Under the pieces are notes generated by a model that was given only the letters and a program-made list of their open reading frames with translations, made no database searches and was not told the origin of the DNA. Of a stretch of 64,000 nucleotides of DNA, positions 43,230 through 51,539 are shown one piece after another (positions within the stretch are counted from its first letter, which is position 1; every line of letters starts with the position of its first letter). This DNA comes from Pseudomonas sp. LRP2-20 (GTDB lineage Bacteria > Pseudomonadota > Gammaproteobacteria > Pseudomonadales > Pseudomonadaceae), in NCBI RefSeq assembly GCF_024349685.1, contig NZ_AP025944.1:1680001-1744000 (forward strand). Direction: 5' to 3'. The position numbers and the translations under genes were made by a program.

Positions 43230-45467
43230 TCAGAACGACCAGCGCAGGGCCAGCGAGGCAGTTGTGTCAGAGAAGTTGTCGCTGCCCGCTTGCTGGGCCA
43301 GCGCAGCCGTGATGGTCAGGTCGCGGTTGATCCGGCCTTCAGCGCCGGCCTTGAATTCGGCGATGTTGCGCGTGCCGACCTGGCTGACGCTGGCACCGTC
43401 GAGGGTGACCCCGGCCTGGCGGCTGTTATGGATCCAGTTGGCTTCGACGAAGGGCTTGAAACTGTCGACCAGGGTATCGTCACCGCTGTAGTTCAGCTTG
43501 AGGAAGGCCCGGGCACCGACGCTGACGCTCAAGGTATCGCTGCCGTTGCTGGAGACGATGGTGCCGTTGTCTTCACGGTGATCGTCGGGTGTCACCCCGG
43601 ACCAGAACACCTTGGCCTTGGGTTGCAGGTACCAGGCGCTGCCGTTGTCGAGGGCGTTGCGCATCACATAGCCGGCTTCGAGCGAAGTGGAAACGCCACT
43701 GGCACTGTAGCTTTCCTTGGTGACATCTTCGCCGGTTACCTGGGCATCGAACCAGCTGTACTGCAATACCGCATCGGTATACAGCCCCTGCTCGCTGTTA
43801 CCGTCGGCGTACCAGGTACCGTAGACACCCGTGGTGTAGCCTTTGACCTGGCTGCCGGCATGGTGGTTGGTTAGCTGCGAGGTAGTGGTACCGTGGCTGT
43901 AGCCATAGCCGGCGAAGGCCCCGGCGCGCCAGGCGCCGCCGTCACGGGTCATGCCACCGGCCAGATCGGCGCCCAGCAGCAGGGCATAGCGGCTGGTGTG
44001 GGTGTTGAGCTGCCCGGAGTTATCGGTGGCACGCTGATGGCCGCCGCTGTTTTTCATCCACAGGTTGCTTGACCTGCCATTGGCCGTGACGGTGTCGGCG
44101 CGCTCGGTCTCGCCGCTGCGTTCGCTGACACTGGCGTCGAACAGGGTATTCATGGCGTAGAGGTTGGCAGCATAAGCGCCACCTTCGGGGCGCACCACCA
44201 AGGTAGGCGCCGGGCCTGGGCCCGGGTCAGGGTTGCCCGGGTCGCTCAGCTCGTTGCTCAGGTACCAGTTGCCGCTGTTGTCGCCTTCGCCACGCATCAG
44301 GTGGTAGTCGTAGGCGCCGGCGACGATACGGCCCGATTGCTGGAATTCCCCGGCCGAGTTACCCCCCACGGTGATCAGCTCGATGCCGTTGAGGGTCTTG
44401 GCGCCGCTGCCGCCCAGGTTGTTGACGCGTACCGAGGTGCTGCCACTGGTGTCGCCCTTGACGACCAGTTTGTCGGTGAGCGAATCGTCGCCGCCGAGTA
44501 CCGAGTTGAACACCAGGGTGCCGCCGTTGCCGGCATAGTCGCCTTCCACGGTCAGGGTACGGCCGGCGGCACCGTCGGAAAAGGCCACCGTACCGCCATT
44601 GCTCAACTGCCCGATGCTGGAGTCGTCGGTGATGATCCAGGAGGCGCTGTCAGCCACGTTTACCTTGTCGACGCCTCGCATCGCGCCGCGCAGGATCGCC
44701 TTTTCGATCAGGCTCACTTCGGTAGTGGCAGTGTCCTCTGAGGTGATATTGCCGGTGATTTCGCTGGCGCTGATGGTCAGGTAGGCCTGGGCGTCATCGT
44801 GGACCTCCAGCAGGTTGCCGTTGCCTGCGCTGACCACCGTGCCGTCGCGCAGGGTGATGTGGGCGATAGGGGCGGCGTCTTCGCCGGGGAACAGATTGCC
44901 CATGTAGATCGCACTGCCGTTGCTGGACACCAGTTGGCTGCTGGCGATATCAAGCACTGCGGTAAGGTCTGCGCTGGAACCACTGATATCGGAATTGATG
45001 GCGATGGCATGGCGTTCGCCGTCGAGCACCGAACCGCTGACGGTTGCGTTGCCGCCGAGCATCAGCAATGCCACCCCGGAGGAAAATTCCGCACCCGCTG
45101 GAGTATCGCCGTTTTCCTTTGCCGTGACGCGGGTACCGGCCAGGCTCAGGGTGCTCCGGTTATTGAGGATGGCGCGCCCGTCCGCGCGGATCGTAGCACC
45201 TTGGGCGGTCAGGCTGCTGCCGTTGACCAGGGCGATGGCCGAGTCCAGCCTTGACCCCGCGCCATCGGCCTCGCTGCCGGGGTTGAGGACCAGGCTGGCG
45301 CCGTTGCGCACCTCCCAGAACTCGGCGGGAGTGCCGGCTTCGACCGTGGCGCTTTGCCCTGGGCCGTCAAGGACCGCAGCATGGCTGGCCAATGGGCTAC
45401 AACCGAGCAGCAGCAGACATGCATAGCGTGAGGGGCTGTGAGTCGTCAGGCGGGAAGGTCGTTTCAT
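43230..45467 (-). CDS. Autotransporter (type Va) with pertactin-like passenger
   Basis: 745 residues. Signal peptide (hydrophobic ACLLLLGCSPL ending SHA-A near 31), a passenger (about 32-415) rich in short beta-helix repeats (NGSSLTAQGATIRADGRAIL, NNRSTLSLAGTRVTAKENGD), a Pro-rich linker (PGNPDPGPGPAP), and an outer-membrane beta-barrel domain (about 470-745) ending with the aromatic SLALRWSF. No protease triad or RGD is visible, so adhesion or biofilm function is likelier than proteolysis, as inference. GGAG precedes the ATG. Confidence 0.92.
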   Translation of the reverse strand: MKRPSRLTTHSPSRYACLLLLGCSPLASHAAVLDGPGQSATVEAGTPAEFWEVRNGASLVLNPGSEADGAGSRLDSAIALVNGSSLTAQGATIRADGRAILNNRSTLSLAGTRVTAKENGDTPAGAEFSSGVALLMLGGNATVSGSVLDGERHAIAINSDISGSSADLTAVLDIASSQLVSSNGSAIYMGNLFPGEDAAPIAHITLRDGTVVSAGNGNLLEVHDDAQAYLTISASEITGNITSEDTATTEVSLIEKAILRGAMRGVDKVNVADSASWIITDDSSIGQLSNGGTVAFSDGAAGRTLTVEGDYAGNGGTLVFNSVLGGDDSLTDKLVVKGDTSGSTSVRVNNLGGSGAKTLNGIELITVGGNSAGEFQQSGRIVAGAYDYHLMRGEGDNSGNWYLSNELSDPGNPDPGPGPAPTLVVRPEGGAYAANLYAMNTLFDASVSERSGETERADTVTANGRSSNLWMKNSGGHQRATDNSGQLNTHTSRYALLLGADLAGGMTRDGGAWRAGAFAGYGYSHGTTTSQLTNHHAGSQVKGYTTGVYGTWYADGNSEQGLYTDAVLQYSWFDAQVTGEDVTKESYSASGVSTSLEAGYVMRNALDNGSAWYLQPKAKVFWSGVTPDDHREDNGTIVSSNGSDTLSVSVGARAFLKLNYSGDDTLVDSFKPFVEANWIHNSRQAGVTLDGASVSQVGTRNIAEFKAGAEGRINRDLTITAALAQQAGSDNFSDTTASLALRWSF

Positions 45468-45653
45468 CGTAGACTCCGGAATAATTTTTTACAGAAGCCA
45501 GAACGGCTGGGTGCGCGGAGAATGCACGGGCGATGGGACGTTTCCTGTAGGAAAAGTCCGATCAAGTCCAAGAAAAGTATGAAATTCGCCAAGGCTTACG
45601 GGCGTCGCTCTCAAGGCTTGCGGTCAAGCTTGAGTGACTGTTGGCAGAATGTA

Positions 45654-45673
45654 ACCTGGTAAAAATGTTAGTT
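45654..45673 (-). promoter_or_regulatory. Lux/las-box-like site 3, before the autotransporter gene
   Basis: In gene orientation AACTAACATTTTTACCAGGT (CT-N12-AG), followed by TACA as at sites 2 and 5. It is 187 bp before the start codon, in the 278-bp gap. A long imperfect stem at 45684-45725 beyond it probably ends the upstream 778-residue protein transcript. Confidence 0.62.
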
Positions 45674-45745
45674 TTTGCCGGGAAACTGCGGTGCAGATAC
45701 CGCTCTGCTGCGCTCGGTATTGCACCGGGCGCAGCAGCCGCATCC

Positions 45746-48082
45746 TCAGAGTTGTAGGCGAAGGACTCTGGAGAACCTGAACGGTTCGTTGTTGCCGCGA
45801 TAGATGCTGTAGTTGATCAAGACCACGTTTCCTTTGTTCTCCTCCACGATGCTTCTGGGGACTTGGAAGTATTCGACTCTGCCTGCTTGCAGGTGTTCTT
45901 CCGTCGAATCCCAAGGCGTCGGATTTACCCCGTACAAGCGCACGCGCCCTTTATGGCCGGTCTGCTGGTCCGGCGACAAGATGGACACTGCGGCGGTAGG
46001 CGAGCCTACTTGCGGGAAATAGCGAGGCGGTGGCATCTCCATCCCTTGGCTGTCGATGTTCAACACGTAGAGGGGTGAAGGGGTAACGCTGTTGACCCTG
46101 TAGATGATCTCTACCGGGCGGCCGATGGCATCGACCACTTCAAGACGCGGTACTTTGAATTTCAGCGTTTGCACTGCGACGACCGGCAGCGTTTCGCGCC
46201 AGGTAAAGTAAGGACCTTTCCATTCCAGCTCGATGTTTTGGCCTGGCGCCATGCCTGCGAACGGCAATACCTGCACTTCCAGGAAGTCATCGTAATACAT
46301 GGCCTCATGAAAATTCAGGCGTTTACCTGGCGCTTTGGGAATCACCGGTTCGCCGGGCGATAGGGCGGAGCCTTCCACGCGGAACGGCAAGGGTATGGAC
46401 GACCCTTTTCCAGGAACCGAGTAGGTGACCACGACATCCTCGTCTCGATTGCCGGCAATATAGGTGCCCTCTATCACCGCCGTTTGCTCGCCAACCGTAC
46501 TGACTGTGATGATACCGCGGGTGGGCAGCGCAGCGTTCCACTCCCAGTTGATGGGATCCATGCGGGCCATGCCGGGGTAGTTGATGCGCAGAATGGTCGA
46601 GGGGCGATCGGCATCGAGCTTGCCGCCCACCACGCCGTCAACGCTCGCGATCGGCAATAGCTCTGTGCCGGCTGCCTTGATTCGAAGGTCCAATTCGAGC
46701 GAGGGTGGCAGAGAGGCATCACCGTTGCTGGCAATGTAATACGCCTTGGCGGTGCCACCGGCGATCAAGGCGATGACCGCGTGAGGAATGTTGAAGTGCA
46801 GTGGCTGCGTAGGATCGGTGACTGTATCGAAGTCCGTGTAAGGGACCTTGACGCCACCTGACGTAAGGCCGTCCCAAAAGATATCGACACGGTAGCCCTT
46901 CCTGATAGCTGGTGAAGCGGGCACGATAAACCTTGCACCATTGGGCACCCATGCCGGATCGAGTTCCCCCTCCTCTGTGGCATCGGGCATCTCAGGCTCT
47001 TTGAGTGACAAAGGCTGGCCCGTCACCGGGAGACGGAGCGTTTTCGAGAGCCACCGCTCATCGACCACATAACGCACCCGTACGGAACCTTGACCCAACA
47101 GAATGACCTTGGCGTTGGGAATTTTGAACTCAAGGAAGATAGGAATGGGGCTGGGTACCACATAGACGTCGCTGTCGTGATTGACGGGATCGTTGCCAGC
47201 TGTCAGGCCGTGCGATTCTACCTTCACTTTCTGGCCAGGCTGAATTCCCTCGTAGCGGGGCACCCAGACTATGACGTCGTCCGCCCCCAGGATTGCCAGG
47301 TCGATTTCTTCCACAGGCTTGCCATTCACTACCACAGACGGTGCTTCTGGTGCGTTGGGGTCTTCGAATTCCACATCTACGAGCGTGTAACGAGCCCATC
47401 TGGAGCGGTTGCCCACCCTGTCGCGGATTTCATAGGTGACTGGCACCCGGCCTCCCCCTACGTCTTTGAGCGTCTCGCGGTCAATCACTACCTTTTGCTG
47501 TTTATTGATTTCCTCAGGTGGCAAGGGGGGCAGCTTTATCTTGAAGCCGCCCCAGCTGACGGTCGGGACATCTTCAAGGCTCATGTTTTCCCAGATATTA
47601 ATGAAGACTGTGGCTGACGCGGCGTCAGCGGGTACCGGGTTGGGTACCACGAAGGCCAAGGCCAGGTTCTCGTTGAGTTCTGGGGTGTCGGGGTTGGGGT
47701 CCCGGCCACCCGGAACAGTGAGCTTGATCTCTACCGGTGTTGGGTCGGATTCAAGCTTCCCGCCACCGATGAACAAGGTGATGAAGTACTTGACGTCATA
47801 CTTACCGTCTCCGAGCTGTTTGAGCTCGCTGTTGCGAACACGAATGTTCAATGTGCTGGTGTCGCCAACTTGCGCTGAATAGAACGCGACCCGGGTGGTG
47901 TTGAAATACACCTCTACAAGGTCACCATCCCGGATGTTGAAATAGGGGCCAACCGTGACAATGATGAACCCCTCCGGATCGTCTTCGATATCTGTATAGC
48001 CAAGGCCACCGTCGTCTGCGGCAGGGATGAATGGTTTAGGCAAGTCGGCGAGCCGCTTAAGTGCTTCATCAGGCATGTTCAT
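45746..48082 (-). CDS. Large multi-domain beta-sandwich protein, unknown function
   Basis: 778 residues without signal peptide or membrane helices. It has about seven Ig-like units of ~100 residues, with recurring unit ends such as KYDVKYFITLFIGGGKLES, VPVTYEIRDRVGNRSRWARY, VRVRYVVDERWLS, GTAKAYYIASNGDASLPPSL and VVVTYSVPGKGSSIPLPFRV. The last unit (RVRLYGVNPTP ... VVLINYSIYRGNNEPF) is like the C-terminus of the 227-residue protein at 49755. Related to the 675-residue protein. It has a lux-box-like site 61 bp upstream. Confidence 0.75.
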   Translation of the reverse strand: MNMPDEALKRLADLPKPFIPAADDGGLGYTDIEDDPEGFIIVTVGPYFNIRDGDLVEVYFNTTRVAFYSAQVGDTSTLNIRVRNSELKQLGDGKYDVKYFITLFIGGGKLESDPTPVEIKLTVPGGRDPNPDTPELNENLALAFVVPNPVPADAASATVFINIWENMSLEDVPTVSWGGFKIKLPPLPPEEINKQQKVVIDRETLKDVGGGRVPVTYEIRDRVGNRSRWARYTLVDVEFEDPNAPEAPSVVVNGKPVEEIDLAILGADDVIVWVPRYEGIQPGQKVKVESHGLTAGNDPVNHDSDVYVVPSPIPIFLEFKIPNAKVILLGQGSVRVRYVVDERWLSKTLRLPVTGQPLSLKEPEMPDATEEGELDPAWVPNGARFIVPASPAIRKGYRVDIFWDGLTSGGVKVPYTDFDTVTDPTQPLHFNIPHAVIALIAGGTAKAYYIASNGDASLPPSLELDLRIKAAGTELLPIASVDGVVGGKLDADRPSTILRINYPGMARMDPINWEWNAALPTRGIITVSTVGEQTAVIEGTYIAGNRDEDVVVTYSVPGKGSSIPLPFRVEGSALSPGEPVIPKAPGKRLNFHEAMYYDDFLEVQVLPFAGMAPGQNIELEWKGPYFTWRETLPVVAVQTLKFKVPRLEVVDAIGRPVEIIYRVNSVTPSPLYVLNIDSQGMEMPPPRYFPQVGSPTAAVSILSPDQQTGHKGRVRLYGVNPTPWDSTEEHLQAGRVEYFQVPRSIVEENKGNVVLINYSIYRGNNEPFRFSRVLRLQL

Positions 48083-48142
48083 GGTGTGTGCTCCAAGATG
48101 CTACAGGGAGTTGCCAGCGTATGAGCCGGTCGGTTCACCCAC

Positions 48143-48162
48143 AACTGACATAACTACCAGGT
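48143..48162 (-). promoter_or_regulatory. Lux/las-box-like site 4, before the 778-residue protein gene
   Basis: In gene orientation ACCTGGTAGTTATGTCAGTT (CT-N12-AG), 61 bp before the start codon. CATACG lies 19 bases after the box as a weak -10. The box partly overlaps an inverted repeat AGGTGACA/TGTCACCT (48159-48188), which may also end the transcript of the next gene. Confidence 0.62.
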
Positions 48163-48197
48163 GACAGGGCTTGATGCGTGTGTCACCTGACGCTGAC

Positions 48198-49655
48198 TTA
48201 TTGTTTGAGGCCGACTACCTCATACGAGGTTATGAACGAGGCGCACATACCGACCACCGAGCTGTTGTGCAGCTCCAGCGCCAGGTGCTTGCCGAGACCG
48301 CAGTCCTTGGCCGTCCAGTGATAAGCATGAGCGAAAGGCCAGCGGCCGCCGTATGTTGCCTTCAACTCATGCGCTTCCTGTTCGCTGGGCAAGCGCGCAC
48401 CTTGTGCAGCGACGGCGCTCGACGCGTTGTTCCAGTTCGATTTTGGAAAGCGGTAGACCTTCAGCACGTTACTCACATTGACCGTGTACGCGCGGGTCTG
48501 GCCAGTGGCGTCGGTCACGCTGATTTGCGCAGTGCCGTTGCCTTTGGCGGTGACCAGACCATACGGGTCCACGGCTGCGACGCCGGGGTTGCTGCTGGCA
48601 TAGGTGTAGGGCATTTGGCCGCCGCTGGCATGGCGTTCGACTGCATTGCTGCCGGGGGTGTAGACCGGCGCGACGCCTGGGTGGTCAGGAATGAGGTAGG
48701 TCTTGCCGGTCAGGGCTACCGCCGTGGCGTCGAGGCTAAGCGGTGGGTCGATGTTATCCGCAGCGATGTAGTCGAAACGGGCCTGTTCGGCAGTGCTCGT
48801 GGGCAGGGTGATCTTGATCAGGGGCAGGTCGATCTCGGCCTTGTGGCGGAAGCTCAGGCGATCCTGCCAAGCATCCTTCAGGCCCGCCGGGGTGGTGTAG
48901 AAGAATGCCTGGATGGGCAGCTTGGCGGGAATGTTCTGCTCCCAGAGGCCATGCACCAGCTCGTTATGTTGGGTGAAGCGTTTGTCGGTCGGGTTGCCAC
49001 TGCTCTTGGCCAGCAGGCTCTGGTAGAACGCCGGGCCTGCCAGATGGTTCTGGCTGCCGCGTACGTTGAAGGCACAGATTTTCGTGTTGTCACCACCTTG
49101 CTGGGTGTAGAGCGTGGTCCATTGGGCTGCGCTGGTGATGCCCTGCTGTTCACAGGAAACGCTGGTCGGGTTGCTGCCATATTGGCCGCAGCGGTTGCCG
49201 ACGCGGCCGTCGGTCCAGCCATCGATGGGATAGGAGCACAACACAGCGATATTGATCTTGTCTGGCGGCGAGGCGGAAATCGGATACAGCACCATGCCGT
49301 TCTCGCCGCCCCACGGCATGCGCGCGAATTTGCTGTCCTGGCGCAGGTAGGAGAATGATACCGCGCCGAGTCTCACCGCTGTCGGGCTTGGGTTCCAGGC
49401 GTCGTAGCGGGGCGAGTAGGTGGTAGTGCGCAGGATCACGCCGTTGCAGAGGAACGCCGGCCGGCTCGCGCCCTCACAGTCCTGTGCCATGTCGCTGTAG
49501 CGTTTTGTCAGTGCTGCGGCGGTTGTCGGACCGTCGACGATGGTGAGCGGCGACGTTGGGGGGGCCGGAATGGGAGCGGGTGGCTGCAACTGGCTGGAGC
49601 AGGCAGATAACAATAATGCCAGGGCTAAAGTCCAGCTAACGTTGGGGGTTGTCAT
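48198..49655 (-). CDS. Halovibrin-like lipoprotein with Ig-like and lectin-like C-terminal domains (long form)
   Basis: 485 residues. Lipoprotein signal (LALALLLSAC, Cys at 19). The halovibrin-like domain (about 35-290) shares TIVDGPTTAAALTKRYSD, RPAFLCNGVILRTTTYS, DAWNPSPTAVRLGAVSFSYL, PIDGWTDGR and LPIQAFFYTTPAG with the 296-residue paralogue. It then carries a Big_2-type Ig domain (about 315-395; YASSNPGVAAVDPYGLVTAK) and a C-terminal domain like those ending invasin/intimin-type proteins (ARLPSEQEAHELKATYGGRW, HAYHWTAKDC). It lies 99 bp after the 227-residue gene and lacks its own lux-box-like site, so read-through from that gene is likely. Confidence 0.75.
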   Translation of the reverse strand: MTTPNVSWTLALALLLSACSSQLQPPAPIPAPPTSPLTIVDGPTTAAALTKRYSDMAQDCEGASRPAFLCNGVILRTTTYSPRYDAWNPSPTAVRLGAVSFSYLRQDSKFARMPWGGENGMVLYPISASPPDKINIAVLCSYPIDGWTDGRVGNRCGQYGSNPTSVSCEQQGITSAAQWTTLYTQQGGDNTKICAFNVRGSQNHLAGPAFYQSLLAKSSGNPTDKRFTQHNELVHGLWEQNIPAKLPIQAFFYTTPAGLKDAWQDRLSFRHKAEIDLPLIKITLPTSTAEQARFDYIAADNIDPPLSLDATAVALTGKTYLIPDHPGVAPVYTPGSNAVERHASGGQMPYTYASSNPGVAAVDPYGLVTAKGNGTAQISVTDATGQTRAYTVNVSNVLKVYRFPKSNWNNASSAVAAQGARLPSEQEAHELKATYGGRWPFAHAYHWTAKDCGLGKHLALELHNSSVVGMCASFITSYEVVGLKQ

Positions 49656-49754
49656 AGTTATGTCCTTGAACGGCGGTCAGGTGTGCAAAAGGCACTACTG
49701 GGTTGGGCCAAGGCGCCTGGCAAAGCTCAGGCCCCTGGCCCGGCAAGCCGGGGG

Positions 49755-50438
49755 TCATTGAGACGGCACTTCCAGCCTTTCGATGTACAGCACCTGGGAT
49801 ATCAGCCATCGCGGCTGCCCGTTACGCCATACGGAATAGTTCAGCCATACGCGCTTGTCGCGATTGGCTTCGAACCATGAGTGGTAGATCTCGATCGGAA
49901 CGGGGGCAATTCGTGTGACAGTGACGTCATCGGGTTGGACAAAGCTGGTTGGCGAGCTATATAGCCGAGCGTGCACCTTGTCTCCGGTTTTCATGCCCAG
50001 ATAGTCGATCTGCAGGGTGTGGCTACCTTTGGGCAGGCTGGGGCGTTGCAGTGTCAGTGCCTGCGACTCCACCCTGATGTTACGGCTCTGGGAAATCTGC
50101 CAATCACTTCCAGGCTTGCGCAGTGCGAAGTTCAGATCCATGACATTACCGGCAACGCCATAGAGCATGAACTTGGGCATCGCTACTGTCAGCGGGCGAG
50201 GCGGATTGGCGATGGCGACTTCGGGCGCGTCGTAGATGACCTCGCCGAAACGCCCGCGCACGCGGACGATATCACCTGCCAGCATGCCCGCCGAGATCGG
50301 CACTTGGCAGGTCAGGGTTTCCCCGGAGATGTCGTAGAGCCTGGCGATGGACAGGAATTGGTGTCCAGGATTGTCGCGGTCTGGTTCAGCTTGCGGCAGG
50401 CTGGGTGCCTCCCAGGCTTTGCGTTGTTGGTTGGACAT
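49755..50438 (-). CDS. One-module relative of the large beta-sandwich proteins
   Basis: 227 residues, no signal peptide. Two beta-sandwich units can be inferred: about 25-75 (GETLTCQVPISAGMLAGDIV) and 80-220. The last ~70 residues (GDKVHARLYSSPTSFVQPDD ... VWLNYSVWRNGQPRW) align with the C-terminus of the 778-residue protein. It is the first gene of the minus-strand island and has the most regular lux-box-like site 57 bp upstream. Function unknown. Confidence 0.75.
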   Translation of the reverse strand: MSNQQRKAWEAPSLPQAEPDRDNPGHQFLSIARLYDISGETLTCQVPISAGMLAGDIVRVRGRFGEVIYDAPEVAIANPPRPLTVAMPKFMLYGVAGNVMDLNFALRKPGSDWQISQSRNIRVESQALTLQRPSLPKGSHTLQIDYLGMKTGDKVHARLYSSPTSFVQPDDVTVTRIAPVPIEIYHSWFEANRDKRVWLNYSVWRNGQPRWLISQVLYIERLEVPSQ

Positions 50439-50494
50439 GGTGGTCTCCTGTTGTGGGTTTCCCCGCCATGGTGCATAGCCTTGCGCGCTGTGTA

Positions 50495-50514
50495 ACCTGG
50501 CAAAAATGTCAGGT
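50495..50514 (-). promoter_or_regulatory. Lux/las-box-like site 5, before the 227-residue protein gene
   Basis: In gene orientation ACCTGACATTTTTGCCAGGT, a near-perfect dyad (CT-N12-AG, outer ACCTG..CAGGT symmetrical) with 14 of 20 bases shared with lasB OP1 (ACCTGCCAGTTCTGGCAGGT, from memory). 57 bp before the start codon. It is in the divergent gap with the FKBP gene, so it could affect both. Confidence 0.72.
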
Positions 50515-50680
50515 CGGCAGCCGGCCTACCTATGCAGACGCAACGTTTTCGCCGCCGTCGCAGCGTAGCGATCAGCGCGAGGAGAGTGGTCGATGCGCTG
50601 GCATACCACGCCGCGCAAACTTGCCAAACCCATGCATTCCTGAGAAAACGACGCCCCCGAATCACAGCTTGGAGCTTTCC

Positions 50681-51019
50681 ATGAGCAGCGAACTGCAGAT
50701 CACCGACCTCGTCGAAGGCGACGGCAAAGCCGCCGTCAAAGGCGCCCTGATCACCACCCAGTACACCGGCTGGCTGGCCGACGGCAGCGAGTTCGACTCG
50801 TCGTGGTCACGCGGCAAACCTTTCCAGTGCGTGATTGGCACTGGCCGGGTCATCAAAGGCTGGGACCAGGGGCTGATGGGCATGCGCGTGGGCGGTAAAC
50901 GCAAGCTGCAGGTGCCGACGCACCTGGGGTATGGCGAACGTAGCGTGGGGGCGATTCCGCCCAATTCGGACCTCACTTTCGAGATCGAACTGCTGGAAGT
51001 GCTGACGCGGGATGATTGA
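50681..51019 (+). CDS. FKBP-type peptidyl-prolyl cis-trans isomerase
   Basis: 112 residues, a single FKBP domain. Active-site residues are visible in TTQYTGWLADGSEFDSSW, GRVIKGWDQGLMGMRVGGKR and the C-terminal PPNSDLTFEIELL. No signal peptide, so cytoplasmic. ATG at 50681 has GGAG upstream. It assists folding around proline bonds. It is followed by palindromic element copy C. Confidence 0.95.
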   Translation: MSSELQITDLVEGDGKAAVKGALITTQYTGWLADGSEFDSSWSRGKPFQCVIGTGRVIKGWDQGLMGMRVGGKRKLQVPTHLGYGERSVGAIPPNSDLTFEIELLEVLTRDD

Positions 51020-51061
51020 ATGCGCGTGCGCCAGCATGCGCTTGACTTGGGATTTGCAGCA

Positions 51062-51295
51062 CCTGTGAGATCGAGCGCCGCCCGCGCGGCGCATCGCGAG
51101 CTGCGCTCGCTCCTACGTTTGTTTCTGGCCAGTAACGCCTGTGCCAGGCGCGCGCGACCGCCTTGTTGGCACGACGCGATATTGCGCCATACCCCCAAGG
51201 CGTCCGCGCGCAAATCCTCCAGGAATCATTGGCCCGAAACAAACGTAGGAGCGAGCGCAGCTCGCGATGCGCCGCGCGGGCGGCGCTCGATCTCA
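51062..51295. repeat. Long palindromic element, copy C
   Basis: Third copy, 234 bp: left arm from CCTGTGAGATCGAGC, right arm ending GCTCGATCTCA. The centre (GTAACGCCTGTGCCAGGCGC ...) matches copies A and B. It follows the FKBP gene in the same orientation relative to that gene. It takes up about half of the 51020-51539 gap. Confidence 0.93.
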
Positions 51296-51392
51296 AGAAC
51301 GCCACAAAACTCAAGGCGAACACCTGACCGCCTTAAATATCTCTGCAACACACCTGCACTAACGTAATCCTTGCCTAGGGAACGGCATCCAC

Positions 51393-51455
51393 ACTCAGGG
51401 AGGAACCAAACGGGTCGAGGGCACTCTGAGTCCTGCTCGTTGCCAAGGATGGCAA
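51393..51455 (+). other. Two small hairpins in the leader of the histidine phosphatase gene
   Basis: ACTCAG (51393-51398) can pair with CTGAGT (51426-51431), and TTGCCA (51440-51445) with TGGCAA (51450-51455, four-base loop). The second lies 84 bp before the start codon. I do not recognise a known riboswitch. Nothing else is evident in 51296-51539. Confidence 0.35.
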
Positions 51456-51539
51456 TCACCAACACGGATGCCCTTCGGCATAGGCCGCAGGGCAATGTGG
51501 CGGGTATCCAGATACTTTTTGCCACAAGAGCCCACCCAC

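Noticed and set aside
49728..49743. A possible sixth lux-box-like site CCTGGCAAAGCTCAGG before the long halovibrin-like gene.
   Set aside because: The spacer between CT and AG is 10 rather than 12 bases and it lies inside the upstream gene's end region; co-transcription explains expression better.
39844..50438. Interpretation of the minus-strand island as a prophage or integrative element.
   Set aside because: No integrase, tRNA att site, phage structural or mobility gene was seen; GC is not clearly different from the flanks.
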